64,000 bases of DNA from Pseudomonas pisciculturae (lineage in GTDB: Bacteria; Pseudomonadota; Gammaproteobacteria; Pseudomonadales; Pseudomonadaceae), in the NCBI RefSeq assembly GCF_015461805.1, contig NZ_JACVZE010000001.1, forward strand, positions 310,001 through 374,000, given 5' to 3'. Within the stretch, counting starts at the first letter, position 1, and every line of letters begins with the position of its first letter. Position numbers and translations under genes: made by a program. Below are positions 27,119 through 37,699 of this stretch, in pieces. Under the pieces are notes generated by a model, which saw only the letters and a list, made by a program, of their open reading frames with translations, was not told where the DNA came from and searched no databases.

Positions 27119-28570
27119 TCATTGCCCAAGTTGGGCGGTTTTTTGGCCGCCGCTTGGGAATACGTTGCGTGTGCAAATTTTCGCTTCAACCTTCTGCGCG
27201 CCCTTTTCTGGACCCTGCACTTCCACGGCCAGCAAGTTCTGCGAGGCCCAGTCTTCATCGGTGCGCAGTTCGAAGGCGAAACGCCCGTCTGTGTCGGATG
27301 TTTCGGGTTTCTCGATTTTGATGTCCTCGTGGCGCCCGTTCATGTACCAGAGGGTGGCTTGCAGGGTTTTCACCGACGGGTCGGCGAAGCGGATATCTAC
27401 CTGGTGATTGGCGTTACGCAGGTCTTTGTTGGAACTGTTAACCATCAATTCGTTCTTGCCCGGCTTCAAAGAAGTGCTGGCTGTCAGCTGAGCGGTCTTG
27501 CCTTCGCAGCCGTTGTCGAGCAGCGACATCATCTGGCGGTAGATGGTCTCTTGATCCAGGCGGTACAGCGGCGAGAATTCCCATATCAAAATCTTTGGCG
27601 GGCTCTTCTGGAACTCATCGCTGCCCAGGTACTGGATCATCGAGCCTTCCAGGCCTCCGCCGGGGAAGGCGACGTTGAGGATGTCGGCGCCGATTTCCTG
27701 TTCCAGGAAGCCCGCGAAGTTGTAGTTCTTGCCGCTGTGGCTGGTGCCGACGAGGGTGATCTGCGGGTTGCCCGAATCGCCGAACAGGTCGCCGTCGCCC
27801 GCTTCGCCCTTGGGCTCGGTGGTGAACTGGTCCATGTACTGGATCGCGTAGCTGGTGCCACACAATTGCCCGGCCATGTTGTGCAGGGTGCCGGTCTTGC
27901 CCATGCGCCCGGAGCGGGTGGTCTCGAATTCACGCTTGGGGATATCCGCGAATTCAGGCATGGCACGCACTTTGGCGCCGACGATTTTTGCGGTGCGCTG
28001 GGCGCCGTAGGGGGTCCAGTGTTGGTCACCGCGGAAGTAGAAATCGTGGGCCGGCAGTTCATCCGGCAGTTGCTCATTGGTCAACGGCGACAGGTCCGGC
28101 ACCACGTAACCCATCTTGGCGAATCGGCCGAGCATGGTCTTGTAGTTACCCAGGGCCTTGTCGAAATCGAACTTGGCTTTTTCTTCAGGATTGAGCTTAT
28201 TGCGGTTCACCAGGCCACGGGTCGGCTGGTACACCACCACCAACTCGACGCCCTTGGCCTTGAACGCATCGTGCAGTTGCTGCATGCGTTTGTAGCCGGC
28301 GGGGCTGGTGTCGAATTCGGTGCGCAAGTCTTCCTGGGTACGGAACAGCCAGTCGCCCTGGGCTTGTACCAGAGTGGTGAAGTTCTGCTGGTAGCGCGTG
28401 GTGTAGTTCTTCGCGTCGTGGGCTGCCGGGCACAGGCTGCAGCACGGTTCGGCGGTGAACGTTGGCGCCTGGATTTCGTCGGCGCGTACGCCCTGGCTGG
28501 CCGCGAGCAGGCCGAGGGTCAGACCCGAGAGGCTCAGCAGTTTGATCATGTGTGGGTGCATAAGGGTCAT
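27119..28570 (-). CDS. algX: Alginate biosynthesis protein AlgX
   Basis: Terminal alginate O-acetyltransferase of the periplasmic biosynthetic complex. 483 residues, signal peptide to about residue 30 ([12 protein letters not shown]). The SGNH-like domain contains the D-H pair in [13 protein letters not shown] and the nucleophile in [13 protein letters not shown]. The C-terminal 120 residues are the carbohydrate-binding module ([25 protein letters not shown]). Cysteines in [13 protein letters not shown] follow the signal peptide. Starts 2 bp after the algG stop; ATGs at 28561 or 28549 are alternative starts. Confidence 0.96.
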   Translation of the reverse strand: MTLMHPHMIKLLSLSGLTLGLLAASQGVRADEIQAPTFTAEPCCSLCPAAHDAKNYTTRYQQNFTTLVQAQGDWLFRTQEDLRTEFDTSPAGYKRMQQLHDAFKAKGVELVVVYQPTRGLVNRNKLNPEEKAKFDFDKALGNYKTMLGRFAKMGYVVPDLSPLTNEQLPDELPAHDFYFRGDQHWTPYGAQRTAKIVGAKVRAMPEFADIPKREFETTRSGRMGKTGTLHNMAGQLCGTSYAIQYMDQFTTEPKGEAGDGDLFGDSGNPQITLVGTSHSGKNYNFAGFLEQEIGADILNVAFPGGGLEGSMIQYLGSDEFQKSPPKILIWEFSPLYRLDQETIYRQMMSLLDNGCEGKTAQLTASTSLKPGKNELMVNSSNKDLRNANHQVDIRFADPSVKTLQATLWYMNGRHEDIKIEKPETSDTDGRFAFELRTDEDWASQNLLAVEVQGPEKGAQKVEAKICTRNVFPSGGQKTAQLGQ

Positions 28571-28572
28571 CC

Positions 28573-30132
28573 TCAGTCCTGCAATTCGGTCTGGCGTTCG
28601 ACAGGGTCGATCAGCACGGCTTTCTGCTGGCGCACCAGCAGGTCGAGAATTTCTTCCTGGCGATCACCAAGGATGCCGTTGAAGCTGATACCGCTGGATT
28701 TGGTCGGCGCCAGCATCGACACGCGGTACAGCTCCACGCTCAATGGCGAGTCGATGGACAGCGGCCCGCTGCCGTTACCGGCCAGTTCACCACCGACCAC
28801 GATCAGCGACACCTGGGCGTCGAACGGGTCGAGGGCGATGTCGCGGTCGGTGTCGGTCAAGTCCTTGATGTGGCCGTACAGGCCGGTCAGCCCATTGGCC
28901 ATCGAGGTGTTCTCGTACAGCTTGATATTCACGCTGTTACGCACGCGGATACCGTGGCGACGGTTGGCAATCACCTTGTTGCCCCACAGCAGGTTGTCAC
29001 CGCTCTCATAGAGCGTGATGCCGTCGGTGTGGTTGCGGTAGAACTCGTTGTCGGCCACGTAGTTGTTGACGCTGTTACGGTCGAGTACCAGGCCCGAAAG
29101 CTTGTTGTCGTAGCTGCGGTTGTTGAAGATGAAGCTGTCGTTCACTTCTCGCGAAATGATGATGCCGTGCTTCTTCTTGGTGCCGTACACCGTGTTGTCG
29201 GCGATGATCAGGCCGTGGGAACGGTCGTGGGGGTCAATGCCGTAGACGATGTTGTCTTTGTAGGTGTTGCTCTTGATCACAAAGCCTTCGGTCTCGTAGC
29301 AGTAGAAGCCGTACCACATGTCCGAGAACTCGGAATCAATGATCCAGCCAGTCGGCTCCGAACGCTTGAGTACCTTGGCCATGTTTGGCGTGTACTGGGA
29401 AATACTCACCCCGTACGACTTACTGTTGGCATAGCCGAAGCTGGCCATCTTGGTCTTGGAGATGTAGGTCTCGGTGCCGCCCCAAGCCAACAGGAATGGG
29501 CGAAATTCCTTGGGCGACTTGAACAGCGCCGGGCCGTTGGCCTTTTCGCTCCAGCCGGTGACCTTGGTGTCACGCACAAACAACTGGCCGTCGTTGATCA
29601 GGAACGAACCGGCTTCCTGGGATAGGCGCAGCTCCTGGGTCTTCTTGTCGATTTCCAGGATGCCTTTGCGCCCGACCACGATGGGCAGTTTGGCGATGAA
29701 CACGCCCGGCGACGTTTCGCTCAGGTACTGCTTGGGCACCTTGCCCAGCAGGTCCTTGAGGTTCATGTAGCCGTCGTCCACGAAGATCGCCTGGGGAATG
29801 CCGTGCTGGCGCACCACCCATTCGGCCATCTTGTTGTCACCGCCGATAAAGTCCTTGAGGGCGTCTTCCTGCATCATGCGGCGGATGCTGATTTTGCCGG
29901 GCTTGCTGCGCACGATCTTCTTTTCTATCGCCGCATCGGTGTAGCCCGACAGGTCAGGCAGGGCCGGCTTGGCCATTTCCAGCGGCGCGGTGGGCGGGCT
30001 GGAAATGGTGTAGGTCTTGGCCTGTTGCAGCTCTTTGGCGATGGTCGGCGCCTTGACCGGCTGCGCGGTGCTGGCGAAGGCTGTGGCACTGGCCATCAGC
30101 ATCGCGGCAACGAGCATGTTTTGAGATTTCAT
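28573..30132 (-). CDS. algG: Mannuronan C5-epimerase AlgG
   Basis: Periplasmic enzyme converting D-mannuronate to L-guluronate within the polymer. 519 residues from ATG 30132, chosen because GGGAG lies eight bases upstream and the product opens with a proper signal peptide (MKSQNMLVAAMLMASATAFA). A right-handed beta-helix is evident from repeated NxxY/DN-rich turns (IIADNTVYGTKKKHGIIISR; FIFNNRSYDNKLSGLVLDRN). The catalytic DPHDxS motif appears as YGIDPHDRSHGL. The gene lies 14 bp after algE. Confidence 0.97.
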   Translation of the reverse strand: MKSQNMLVAAMLMASATAFASTAQPVKAPTIAKELQQAKTYTISSPPTAPLEMAKPALPDLSGYTDAAIEKKIVRSKPGKISIRRMMQEDALKDFIGGDNKMAEWVVRQHGIPQAIFVDDGYMNLKDLLGKVPKQYLSETSPGVFIAKLPIVVGRKGILEIDKKTQELRLSQEAGSFLINDGQLFVRDTKVTGWSEKANGPALFKSPKEFRPFLLAWGGTETYISKTKMASFGYANSKSYGVSISQYTPNMAKVLKRSEPTGWIIDSEFSDMWYGFYCYETEGFVIKSNTYKDNIVYGIDPHDRSHGLIIADNTVYGTKKKHGIIISREVNDSFIFNNRSYDNKLSGLVLDRNSVNNYVADNEFYRNHTDGITLYESGDNLLWGNKVIANRRHGIRVRNSVNIKLYENTSMANGLTGLYGHIKDLTDTDRDIALDPFDAQVSLIVVGGELAGNGSGPLSIDSPLSVELYRVSMLAPTKSSGISFNGILGDRQEEILDLLVRQQKAVLIDPVERQTELQD

Positions 30133-30146
30133 CGCGCAGGCTCCCA

Positions 30147-31631
30147 TCAGAATTTCCACACCACATCGACAAATGCGCGGTGCATGTAGGAATCGACTTT
30201 GCTGCCATACGCGTCGCCCGGCTTGAACACGCCGGCACGCAAACGTACCAGGGCCGACGGCTCGTCAATGGACTGGCTGAGGGCTGCCGGGAGCAGGCCT
30301 TTTTTGAAGTACTTGGTGACCACCAGGTCCATTTCCTGACCCAGGTCTTTTTTGCCGTCGGCCAGGGGCAGCGAGGTGCTGGAGACGATGTCGCCGGCCG
30401 AGTCAGTGGTGTTATCCAGCGCGGCGATACCGCTGCTGCTGACCGGCTTGTTGCCGTCGACACGCCAGAACTTGTGGTACACCAGGCTAGCGTCGTAGTC
30501 CTCGCGAAGCTGCCACGAGCCGAACAGGCTGATGGACTGCATGTTGTTCATCTCGCCGCGAAACGCTTCGCCGAAACGGTGCACGCGGGACTGGGTACCG
30601 GTCCAGTTCGAACGGTTGCTTTGCAGGCCGTTCTGCTCGTAGTCGGCGCTGGCACGGGCATAGGCCCCACCCACTTGCCACTGCGGGTCGAGGCGCAGGC
30701 GCAGGCCGATGTCGGTGGCCCAGCCACTCAAGTCGTCGCTGTTCTTGGCTTGGTCCGGGCGGGTGCCGTCGGATTTCAGCGCGTTGACCTTGTCGCGATC
30801 ACCGCGCATACCGGTGATGCTCGCCCAGTAGTTGACGGTGCTGGTGTTGCGCCAGTTGTAGGCGTCGCTGTTGGCTTCGATGCCGAGCCAGGTCAGGTCG
30901 CCGTTCTCGCGCTTGTCCAGCGAGTCGGTGGCCACGCCCGGTTGCGGGTAGTCGAGCTTGCCGTTGTCATGGGTGTGGTGGCCGCGCAGGCCGATCCACT
31001 GGCCGGGCGTCCACTGGTAGGCGGCGTCGGCGTAAAGGTGCTGGCGGTCTTTATCGACGGGCGACAGTTCCTTGAGGTCGGTGCGGTATTCGCTGAAGCG
31101 CTCGGCGACGCCGACATTGGCTTTGAGCAAGGTGGTGTCGAAGGTCCAGTTCAGCGCTTCGATGTTGGTGTCGCGCCATTGGCCGTCGTCATTGCGCAGG
31201 CGTTGGCGACCCAGCTTGAGGATCTCGCCAGGGTAGGGCGTGAAGCCGCTGTAGCCGACCCAGAACTCACGCATGGCCAGGTAGTTTTTCTTGGCCTTGC
31301 GGTCGTTGTTGGTGGTCTGCTGGTTCACGTCATCGGAAGACTGTTGCAGCGTGTCGGTCTCGATGATGTCGCTCGACACGACAGCCTGGCCCATGGCGTA
31401 GGCGCTCCACGCGCCGCTTTCACCGTAGACCCACGGGCGCACATCCAGGCCGATACCGTTGACGTCGCCGCCTTTCTGGGTGCCGAGGTCGCGGTCATCT
31501 TCGGACTGCGCAGTGGCTTTGACTTCCAGGCCAAAATTCTTGGCTTCGGTCAGCGCGGCCAGGGTCGGGCACGACCACAGCAGGGCGAAGGTCAGGCCGA
31601 TACCGGCCTTGACGAATGGGTTGAGCTTCAT
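30147..31631 (-). CDS. algE: Outer-membrane alginate export porin AlgE
   Basis: Beta-barrel through which alginate leaves the cell; partner of the lipoprotein AlgK. 494 residues with a signal peptide ([20 protein letters not shown]). Alternating aromatic/polar strands characterise the rest ([34 protein letters not shown]), and the protein ends in the outer-membrane C-terminal signature AFVDVVWKF with terminal Phe. Its ATG overlaps the algK stop by 4 bp (ATGA), so the export pair is translationally coupled. Confidence 0.97.
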   Translation of the reverse strand: MKLNPFVKAGIGLTFALLWSCPTLAALTEAKNFGLEVKATAQSEDDRDLGTQKGGDVNGIGLDVRPWVYGESGAWSAYAMGQAVVSSDIIETDTLQQSSDDVNQQTTNNDRKAKKNYLAMREFWVGYSGFTPYPGEILKLGRQRLRNDDGQWRDTNIEALNWTFDTTLLKANVGVAERFSEYRTDLKELSPVDKDRQHLYADAAYQWTPGQWIGLRGHHTHDNGKLDYPQPGVATDSLDKRENGDLTWLGIEANSDAYNWRNTSTVNYWASITGMRGDRDKVNALKSDGTRPDQAKNSDDLSGWATDIGLRLRLDPQWQVGGAYARASADYEQNGLQSNRSNWTGTQSRVHRFGEAFRGEMNNMQSISLFGSWQLREDYDASLVYHKFWRVDGNKPVSSSGIAALDNTTDSAGDIVSSTSLPLADGKKDLGQEMDLVVTKYFKKGLLPAALSQSIDEPSALVRLRAGVFKPGDAYGSKVDSYMHRAFVDVVWKF

Positions 31632-33136
31632 AGGGATTCCTCACCGTCGTCTTCTTCCAGGGCGTGCAGTTGCAACGTGCTCTGGGCCAGGGTGCCGCGG
31701 GTCGCCAGCTCTTGTTGCACCAGGCGTTGGCCTTGGGTGCGTTGCTCCGGTGTCAGCGGGGCCTCAAGTTGAGCGGCCAAGTCGTTGGCCTCTGGCGTGT
31801 CCTGGGCTTTAGCCAACTGGCTGAAGACATAGGCGTTCAATGGGTCGGGCTTGGTGCCCTTGCCTTGGGAAAACAATTGAGCGATGGCGAAGTCGGCGCT
31901 GTTCTGGCCGTTGCGCGCAGCGGTCAGCAAGTGGTCCAGGGCCTTTTGCGAATAGACCTGGCCCAAGTAGCCACGGCGGTAAATCTGGCCGAGGTAGTAA
32001 TCGGCAGCCACTTCCTTGCCCTGGGCTTTTTCGAAGTGTGCTTCGGCAGCCTTGGCGTCGGCCGGCACCCACTTGCCTTCGTAGTAGAGCTTGCCCAGCA
32101 GCAGCTCGGCGCGGGGCTGGTCGGCGGCGCGGCCGTTGTCCAGGTACTTCATCATCTGGTCGACGTCGCCCAGTTCCGGGAAGTCGTAGAGCAGTTGCGC
32201 CAGGCTGACCCAAGAGGCCGGGTAGCCAGGGGCGATTTTTTCCAGCAGGGCCTGGGCGGTTTTTTCGTCCGGGGTGCCGAGGGTGGCATCGCCAAGTACG
32301 CGGGCCACGCTGTCGACACGCTGCGCAGTCACGGTGCCACGGCTGTAACCGGCTTCCATCTGCTTGAGCAACTCGGCCTGTTTCTCGGGCGCGGCTTGCT
32401 TCTGGTAAACCGTGGCCAGCTCGACGTAGCAGATATCGGTGGTGTTCAGCGCGGCCTTGCAGATGCGCTCCACATCATCCAAATGCTGGTCGTAAGTGCC
32501 TTGGGTCCGATACAGCAGCACCTGGGCCAGACCGGCTTCCGGGTAACCCGAGGCTTGCCATTTGCTGATCTGCTGCTGGGCGTTCACGTTCGGGAAACTG
32601 TGGGGGTATTGCAGGTACAGCATCGCCAGCGGGATCAGGGTGTTGCCTTCGCCATTGGCAAAGGCCTTTTTCAGCAGGCCTTCGGCTTCGTGGTGCTCGG
32701 CTTCGGTGCTGCCGGGCTTGGCCACCAAGAGACGACCCAGACGAGCCTGGGCACGGGGCGAGGTGTCTGCCGCTGCACGGTAGGTGGCTTCGGCCTGTTT
32801 GATCTGCGCCGGGTCGCGGGTGCCTACCTGGATATCGGCCAGGCCCACTTGGGCCTCGCTGTAGCCCAGGTCGGCCAGTTGCTGGTAGTTCTGCTGGGCG
32901 GTGACGGTGTCGCCACGCTTGAGTGCTTCGTTAGCCAAGCGTTGGTCGGGCAGGCCGACGCAACCGGCTAAAGAGATTGCCATTGCCAGGGCGCAGTAGG
33001 CCGAGGCGAAGTGCGATCTGCTCTGTGTGGGAGCTGGATTGCCTGCGATGGCGGTGTTGGATTCACCACCGCCATCGCGGGCAAGCCCGGCTCCCACAGA
33101 GGTCAACGGCGTATTCGGAAGAGTCATCACAGGCAT
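31628..33136 (-). CDS. algK: Alginate export lipoprotein AlgK, with a REP element inside its signal-peptide region
   Basis: Outer-membrane TPR lipoprotein that scaffolds AlgX and AlgE. 502 residues; Sel1/TPR-like repeats fill the mature part ([20 protein letters not shown] near the end, [20 protein letters not shown]). The lipobox is LAGC at about residues 56-59. The first 12 residues ([12 protein letters not shown]) and the hydrophobic core ([17 protein letters not shown]) are split by about 30 residues ([20 protein letters not shown] onward) translated from a REP palindrome at 33023-33101. The frame stays open, but the signal peptide has an unusually long n-region. ATG at 33127 is an alternative start. 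Lies 8 bp after alg44. Confidence 0.95.
   Translation of the reverse strand: MPVMTLPNTPLTSVGAGLARDGGGESNTAIAGNPAPTQSRSHFASAYCALAMAISLAGCVGLPDQRLANEALKRGDTVTAQQNYQQLADLGYSEAQVGLADIQVGTRDPAQIKQAEATYRAAADTSPRAQARLGRLLVAKPGSTEAEHHEAEGLLKKAFANGEGNTLIPLAMLYLQYPHSFPNVNAQQQISKWQASGYPEAGLAQVLLYRTQGTYDQHLDDVERICKAALNTTDICYVELATVYQKQAAPEKQAELLKQMEAGYSRGTVTAQRVDSVARVLGDATLGTPDEKTAQALLEKIAPGYPASWVSLAQLLYDFPELGDVDQMMKYLDNGRAADQPRAELLLGKLYYEGKWVPADAKAAEAHFEKAQGKEVAADYYLGQIYRRGYLGQVYSQKALDHLLTAARNGQNSADFAIAQLFSQGKGTKPDPLNAYVFSQLAKAQDTPEANDLAAQLEAPLTPEQRTQGQRLVQQELATRGTLAQSTLQLHALEEDDGEESL
33023..33101. repeat. REP/REPIN-like palindrome inside algK
   Basis: Left arm CTGTGTGGGAGCTGGATTGC pairs with right arm GCAAGCCCGGCTCCCACAGA, with inner hairpin GGCGGTG...CACCGCC. 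Same family as 22249-22343 and 43205-43298, which are intergenic. Here the element is within the coding frame of algK and encodes its residues from about 13 to 38. Confidence 0.88.
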
Positions 33137-33144
33137 GTCCTCGC

Positions 33145-34311
33145 TTACAGACCGTTGGCCATGGCTTTGTCGATCAGCCAGTTCAGCGATGGGCCACGGT
33201 CGCTGGTCACTTCCACCGGGCGACCGGCGTAGGTGCTGTCCAGCGGTGCGTCGGGCTTGATCTGCACGCGGATGTCAGAGGACAGGTCAGCGCTGTTCAG
33301 GCTGGTGCTGCTGACGATGGTGCCGGTGCGAATTTGCTCTTCGTCGGCCACCTGGAAGCTCACCGGGGTGCCTGGGCGAACATCGGCGAACTGGCGATAG
33401 GTGAAGCGCGCTTCAACATTGGCCAGGCTGCCGCGTGGCACCAGTTGGAAGATCACGTCGCCTTTGTTGGCGTACTGACCGTCGGCGACCATTTGCTGGG
33501 CCACTACGCAATCGCACGGCGAGGTCAGGGTGCCGGTCATCTGCTTGCCGAACAGTTCTTCAACCTTGGCCGGTTGCAGTTGGTCTTCGTCCAGGTGGCC
33601 TTTGAGTACATCGAGCATGCTGGTGCTGAACGTTGCCAGTGGCGCGCCTTTGGCGGCAATGCCGTCGCCCTTGAGCAGGCTTTGCACGGTGCCATCGCGC
33701 GGCATGGTCACGTTCATGCCCGGTACGCTGACCAGGCCGGCCTGGGCGTGGCTGACGAAGTACATGCCGTACACCGACTTGAAGATAAAACCGAAGGCCG
33801 CCAGACCGACGATGAAGATACCGGCGCTGAACACGACGGCGCGCAGGCGGCCGGCGGCGCTCATGTTGCTGCCGCTGTCCTTGACCTTGCGCGCCTTGGT
33901 GAAGTTGTCACGTTGCAGGGTGGCGAGCACGTCGCCCATGGATACGATATCGCCCGACAAGTGGGAGGTGATCAGGTGGCGCAGGGTGGAAATATCCTGT
34001 TGTTCCAGGTTCTGGAACTGGCAACCGGTGCGGCCGGTCTGGCGGTCGTAGGAGCGGATCTGCAGCTCAACGTCCATCGCCAGGCCCAGGTTATCGATCA
34101 CAAACTGCAGGCGGCCTTTGTGCACTTCGCCGATATTCAGCGGCTGGGTCGCGGTGAATGCCAGGCCGCCGGCCGAGAGATCGATCACCCGCGCTTCGGT
34201 GGGTTTGCCGTCATTGCCGAAGAAGCGCAGTTTGGCCGGGATTTTGACCCGTGCGTGTTGGCGTTGGGCTTCGGATTCGTGGACAACGTTGACGTTTGCT
34301 TGGCTATTCAT
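33145..34311 (-). CDS. alg44: Alginate polymerisation protein Alg44 (PilZ c-di-GMP receptor)
   Basis: Inner-membrane co-polymerase that binds cyclic di-GMP and activates Alg8. 388 residues. The N-terminal PilZ domain has the RxxxR motif (QRQHARVK, residues 17-21) and the D-x-S-x-x-G motif (IDLSAGGLAF). A single transmembrane helix lies near 140-165 (AVVFSAGIFIVGLAAFGFIF). The periplasmic part resembles membrane-fusion proteins (MPRDGTVQSLLKGDG; GTLTSPCDCVVAQQMVADGQ). Both key c-di-GMP arginines are kept, so post-translational control is expected. Stop of alg8 lies 36 bp upstream. Confidence 0.96.
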   Translation of the reverse strand: MNSQANVNVVHESEAQRQHARVKIPAKLRFFGNDGKPTEARVIDLSAGGLAFTATQPLNIGEVHKGRLQFVIDNLGLAMDVELQIRSYDRQTGRTGCQFQNLEQQDISTLRHLITSHLSGDIVSMGDVLATLQRDNFTKARKVKDSGSNMSAAGRLRAVVFSAGIFIVGLAAFGFIFKSVYGMYFVSHAQAGLVSVPGMNVTMPRDGTVQSLLKGDGIAAKGAPLATFSTSMLDVLKGHLDEDQLQPAKVEELFGKQMTGTLTSPCDCVVAQQMVADGQYANKGDVIFQLVPRGSLANVEARFTYRQFADVRPGTPVSFQVADEEQIRTGTIVSSTSLNSADLSSDIRVQIKPDAPLDSTYAGRPVEVTSDRGPSLNWLIDKAMANGL

Positions 34312-34347
34312 GGTGTGTAGTTCCTAGTTAATTCAGGCTTGGCAGGT

Positions 34348-35829
34348 TCAGACCATCATCAGCAACACGGCGACGAAGATGCTGCCGGCGGAGAAGGTCA
34401 TGGTCCGAGACGACCAGGTGTTGAACCAACGTTGAAAGCTGGCCAAATCGCGGGTCAGTTTGGTGTCCTGGCGGGTCCAGGACTGTTGATCAAGGCGGAA
34501 GAACACGTAGATCTTCACCAGCGCGCCCATGATCTGGTTGTAATAGAGAATCGCCGGGTAAGCCGGGCCGATCTTGTGGCCGGAGCACGACAGCAACAGG
34601 GTGAGGATCAGGCGGGTTAGGCCGATCCACAGCAGGTACGCGAGGATGAACGCGCCGCCGTACTTGAAGGTGGCGATGATCGCGACCGTCAGGCCCAGCA
34701 GGGAGGTCCACATCGACACACGCTGGTCGAACAGCACGATGCTGGTGAACAGGCCGAGGCGACGCACACCCAGGCCCAGGGCGCGGGAGTTCTGGCGCAG
34801 GTTGTTGCCGTACCAGCGGAACATCAGCTTGCGGCTGGCCTTGATAAAGCTCTTTTCCGGCGGGTGTTCCACGGTGTGGATCGCAGCGTCCGGCACGTAG
34901 AAGGTGTCGTAGCCCAGGCGCATCAGGCTGAACCAGCTGGACTTGTCATCACCGGTCAAAAACTTGAAACGGCCCAGGCGCCAGTGTTGCAGCGAGTCGC
35001 TTTCCACATCGGCGATAAAGCCCGGGTCGGTAACGACGCTGGCACGGAACACCGACATGCGCCCGGTCATGGTCAGCACGCGCTTGGACAGGGCCATGGA
35101 GCACATGTTGATGTGGCGCTGGGCGAAGCGCAGCTTGTGCCACTCGCTCATGATGTAGCCGCCGCGTACTTCGCAGAACTCGTTGGTGGTCAGGCCGCCG
35201 ACGTTGCCAAACAGCTGGAACCACGGCACGGTCTTGCGCACAACGCCTTCGGCGAGCACGGTGTCGCCATCGATCACGGCCACCACGGCGCGGTCATCCG
35301 GCAGGTGGCGGGAGATGGCGCGGAAACCAAAGGCCAGGCCGTCGCGCTTGCCGGTACCGGCGATGCGCACGAAGTCGAGCTTGACGTGCTCCGGCGGGTT
35401 CATCTTCTCCCACAGGCTTTTCACCAGCAGTTCATCGGACATTTCCACCAGCGAGCAGACCACGGTGGTAGGGAAGCCGCATTCGATGGCTTCACGAATC
35501 ACCGAGCTGTACACCTGGGCGGTGGTCAGCGCGTCGATACGAAAGCTGGTGACCATCAGGAACACATGGGACGGGTCGGCGCTCTTGCCCAACTTGCGCA
35601 CTTTGCGGCGCAGGTGGGGGTAGACCACATACAAAAACAACATGCCGCGAAAGAAATGCGTAGCACCCATCGAGTAGCGCCAGATACCCACGGCGCCAAT
35701 CAGGAAAATAAAATTCTTCGACTCGGAGTCGAACGTACTCGCCGGCAGCAGCAGGGCGAGTCCCATCAGCAGGCTGAGGAAGAACAGCCAGCCGGCAGAT
35801 TGCAGTAGGACGTGTTTTAACTTGGACAT
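34348..35829 (-). CDS. alg8: Mannuronan synthase Alg8
   Basis: Family 2 glycosyltransferase that polymerises GDP-mannuronate in the inner membrane. 493 residues from ATG 35829, which has GGAAG six bases upstream; the ATG two codons earlier has no spacing from it. N-terminal membrane helices ([20 protein letters not shown]) are followed by the cytoplasmic catalytic domain with VAVIDGDT and [10 protein letters not shown], the expected acidic motifs, and C-terminal helices ([20 protein letters not shown]). It is 83 bp downstream of algD, with a strong hairpin in the gap. Confidence 0.96.
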   Translation of the reverse strand: MSKLKHVLLQSAGWLFFLSLLMGLALLLPASTFDSESKNFIFLIGAVGIWRYSMGATHFFRGMLFLYVVYPHLRRKVRKLGKSADPSHVFLMVTSFRIDALTTAQVYSSVIREAIECGFPTTVVCSLVEMSDELLVKSLWEKMNPPEHVKLDFVRIAGTGKRDGLAFGFRAISRHLPDDRAVVAVIDGDTVLAEGVVRKTVPWFQLFGNVGGLTTNEFCEVRGGYIMSEWHKLRFAQRHINMCSMALSKRVLTMTGRMSVFRASVVTDPGFIADVESDSLQHWRLGRFKFLTGDDKSSWFSLMRLGYDTFYVPDAAIHTVEHPPEKSFIKASRKLMFRWYGNNLRQNSRALGLGVRRLGLFTSIVLFDQRVSMWTSLLGLTVAIIATFKYGGAFILAYLLWIGLTRLILTLLLSCSGHKIGPAYPAILYYNQIMGALVKIYVFFRLDQQSWTRQDTKLTRDLASFQRWFNTWSSRTMTFSAGSIFVAVLLMMV

Positions 35830-35855
35830 AAGCATCTTCCGAAGGTGAAGGAGGC

Positions 35856-35898
35856 TTCAGGCGGCGAGCGCTGGGGATGGAAACGCGCGCCGCCTGAA
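35856..35898 (-). other. Strong hairpin in the algD-alg8 gap
   Basis: TTCAGGCGGCG (35856-35866) pairs perfectly with CGCCGCCTGAA (35888-35898), and three further pairs extend the stem after one mismatch. No U-tract follows on the minus strand, so it is not a simple terminator. It may stabilise the algD message or reduce read-through into alg8. Confidence 0.65.
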
Positions 35899-35912
35899 AC
35901 TTGCCGTTGCTG

Positions 35913-37229
35913 TTACCAGCAGATGCCTTCGGTGCGACCGGTGGTGCAGGTCGCATTTTTCATGAAGCCCACCAGATCGATCACTTGCTTGCCGTGCGGT
36001 GCGTTCTGCGCCAAGGCACGGAATTTCTCGTCACGGTTGCCGAGGATGATCACGTCGGAGTTGTTGATCACATCATCGAAGTCCGAGTTGAGCAGGGACG
36101 ACACGTGGGGGATCTTGCCTTCGATGTAGTCCTTGTTCGCACCGTGCACACGGGCGTACTCGACGTTGCTGTCGTAGATGCTCAGGTCGTAACCCTTGCC
36201 GATCAGCATTTCGGCCAGCTCTACGAGCGGGCTTTCACGCAGGTCGTCGGTACCGGCCTTGAAGCTCAGGCCCAGCAGCGCGACTCTGCGCTTGTCGTGG
36301 CCGGCAACGATGTCGAAGGCGTTCTGCACTTGGGACTCGTTGCTGCGCATCAGCGAGTTGAGCAGCGGTGCTTCCACGTCCAGGGAGCTGGCGCGGTAGG
36401 TGAGGGCACGCACGTCTTTGGGCAGGCACGAACCGCCGAAAGCGAAACCTGGGCGCATGTAGTACTGGGACAGGTTGAGAGTCTTGTCCTGGCAGACGAC
36501 TTCCATCACTTCACGGCCATCGACGCCGACGGCCTTGGCGATGTTGCCGATCTCGTTGGCGAAGGTCACCTTGGTGGCGTGCCATACGTTGCAGGTGTAC
36601 TTGATCATTTCGGCAACGGCGATGTCCTTGCGGATGATCGGTGCGTCGAGCTCTTCGTACAGCGACTGCAGGACATCACCGGAGGCTTTGTCGAACTCGC
36701 CGATGACGGTCATCGGTGGCAGGTCGTAGTCGGCAATGGCGGTGGATTCACGCAGGAATTCCGGGTTGACCGCCACACCGAAGTCGACGCCGGCTTTTTT
36801 GCCGGAGCAGTCTTCGAGGATCGGGATCACCACGTTGGCGACGGTGCCTGGCAGCACGGTGCTGCGCACGACCACGGTGTGGCGGGTGGCTTTGTCACGC
36901 AGCACAAAACCGATTTCGCGGCACACGGCTTCGATGTAGTCGAGTTCCAGGTCGCCGTTTTTCTTGCTCGGCGTACCGACGCAGATCATCGACAGGTCGG
37001 TGTCGCGGATGGCTTCGGCGAAGTTGGTGGTGCCGCGCAGACGACCGGTCTCGATCCCCTTGCTCAGCAGCTCGCCCAAGCCTGGTTCAACGATGGGCGA
37101 TTTGCCGGCATTGATCAGGTCAATCTTTTCCTTGGAGATGTCTACGCCAACCACTTCGTGGCCACGGGAAGACAGGCAGCCGGCACAGACTGCGCCAACG
37201 TAACCCAAACCAAATATGCTGATGCGCAT
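35913..37229 (-). CDS. algD: GDP-mannose 6-dehydrogenase AlgD
   Basis: NAD-dependent four-electron oxidation of GDP-mannose to GDP-mannuronic acid, the committing step of alginate synthesis. 438 residues from ATG 37229 (GAGG eight bases upstream; start MRISIFGLGYVGAVCAGCLS), the expected family length; a longer frame to 37253 adds eight residues. The N-terminal Rossmann motif is GLGYVGAVCAG, the central dimer helix follows, and the catalytic cysteine is in FGGSCLPKDV. First gene of the operon, preceded by a leader of about 460 nt and a candidate sigma-22 promoter. Confidence 0.97.
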   Translation of the reverse strand: MRISIFGLGYVGAVCAGCLSSRGHEVVGVDISKEKIDLINAGKSPIVEPGLGELLSKGIETGRLRGTTNFAEAIRDTDLSMICVGTPSKKNGDLELDYIEAVCREIGFVLRDKATRHTVVVRSTVLPGTVANVVIPILEDCSGKKAGVDFGVAVNPEFLRESTAIADYDLPPMTVIGEFDKASGDVLQSLYEELDAPIIRKDIAVAEMIKYTCNVWHATKVTFANEIGNIAKAVGVDGREVMEVVCQDKTLNLSQYYMRPGFAFGGSCLPKDVRALTYRASSLDVEAPLLNSLMRSNESQVQNAFDIVAGHDKRRVALLGLSFKAGTDDLRESPLVELAEMLIGKGYDLSIYDSNVEYARVHGANKDYIEGKIPHVSSLLNSDFDDVINNSDVIILGNRDEKFRALAQNAPHGKQVIDLVGFMKNATCTTGRTEGICW

Positions 37230-37699
37230 CGCATTTACCTCATTCTTAATCATGCCAATTAATGGCCGGAGTTCATGTTTGCAAGCGTCACTGATGCCAC
37301 GAAAGTTAGGCGAATAGACGCCGACTTACCGCGTATAGGCATGTTTAATAACGAGTGACTAACTATTGCACTCAAGTTGTGCGCAACTTGGCCTTGTTAT
37401 TGGGGCTTGCCCTGAAATGCAGCCAGCCTTCCTGGGAGAAGGGCTCGGCGCCAGTGCCGCAGGGCGCTGATAGAGGCGGTAAGCCTTTAAGTATCAATGC
37501 CTTGGGTTGTCTCACTGACCCATTAGGGGAAGCTTGGCCTTGGCCTTATAGGGAGAAGCAAATCATCCTTGCCGCCGCTCTTAACTAATCGGTTGGTAAT
37601 GTGACCAATGAGTCAAAGTTTGATGTGACAACTTTGCTACTTCCGTTGGCCCTTATGTAAGTCATCTCCTACAGAAACAGAGAATTTCGTTACCGGTGG
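37230..37699 (-). promoter_or_regulatory. Long algD leader (5' untranslated region)
   Basis: About 460 bases between the candidate AlgU promoter and the algD start contain no supported gene. P. aeruginosa algD is also known to have a long leader with regulator sites. Here I see GAGGTAAAT just before the start and several G/C-rich stretches (37430-37470). A 77-codon plus-strand frame at 37355-37588 lacks a ribosome-binding site and recognisable features, so it is not called. Confidence 0.55.

Noticed and set aside
35901..37262. 453-codon plus-strand frame opposite algD
   Set aside because: Shadow of algD, which has clear catalytic motifs in the other strand.
37355..37588. 77-codon frame in the algD leader
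   Set aside because: No ribosome-binding site, no signal or domain, and it lies antisense to a known type of leader.
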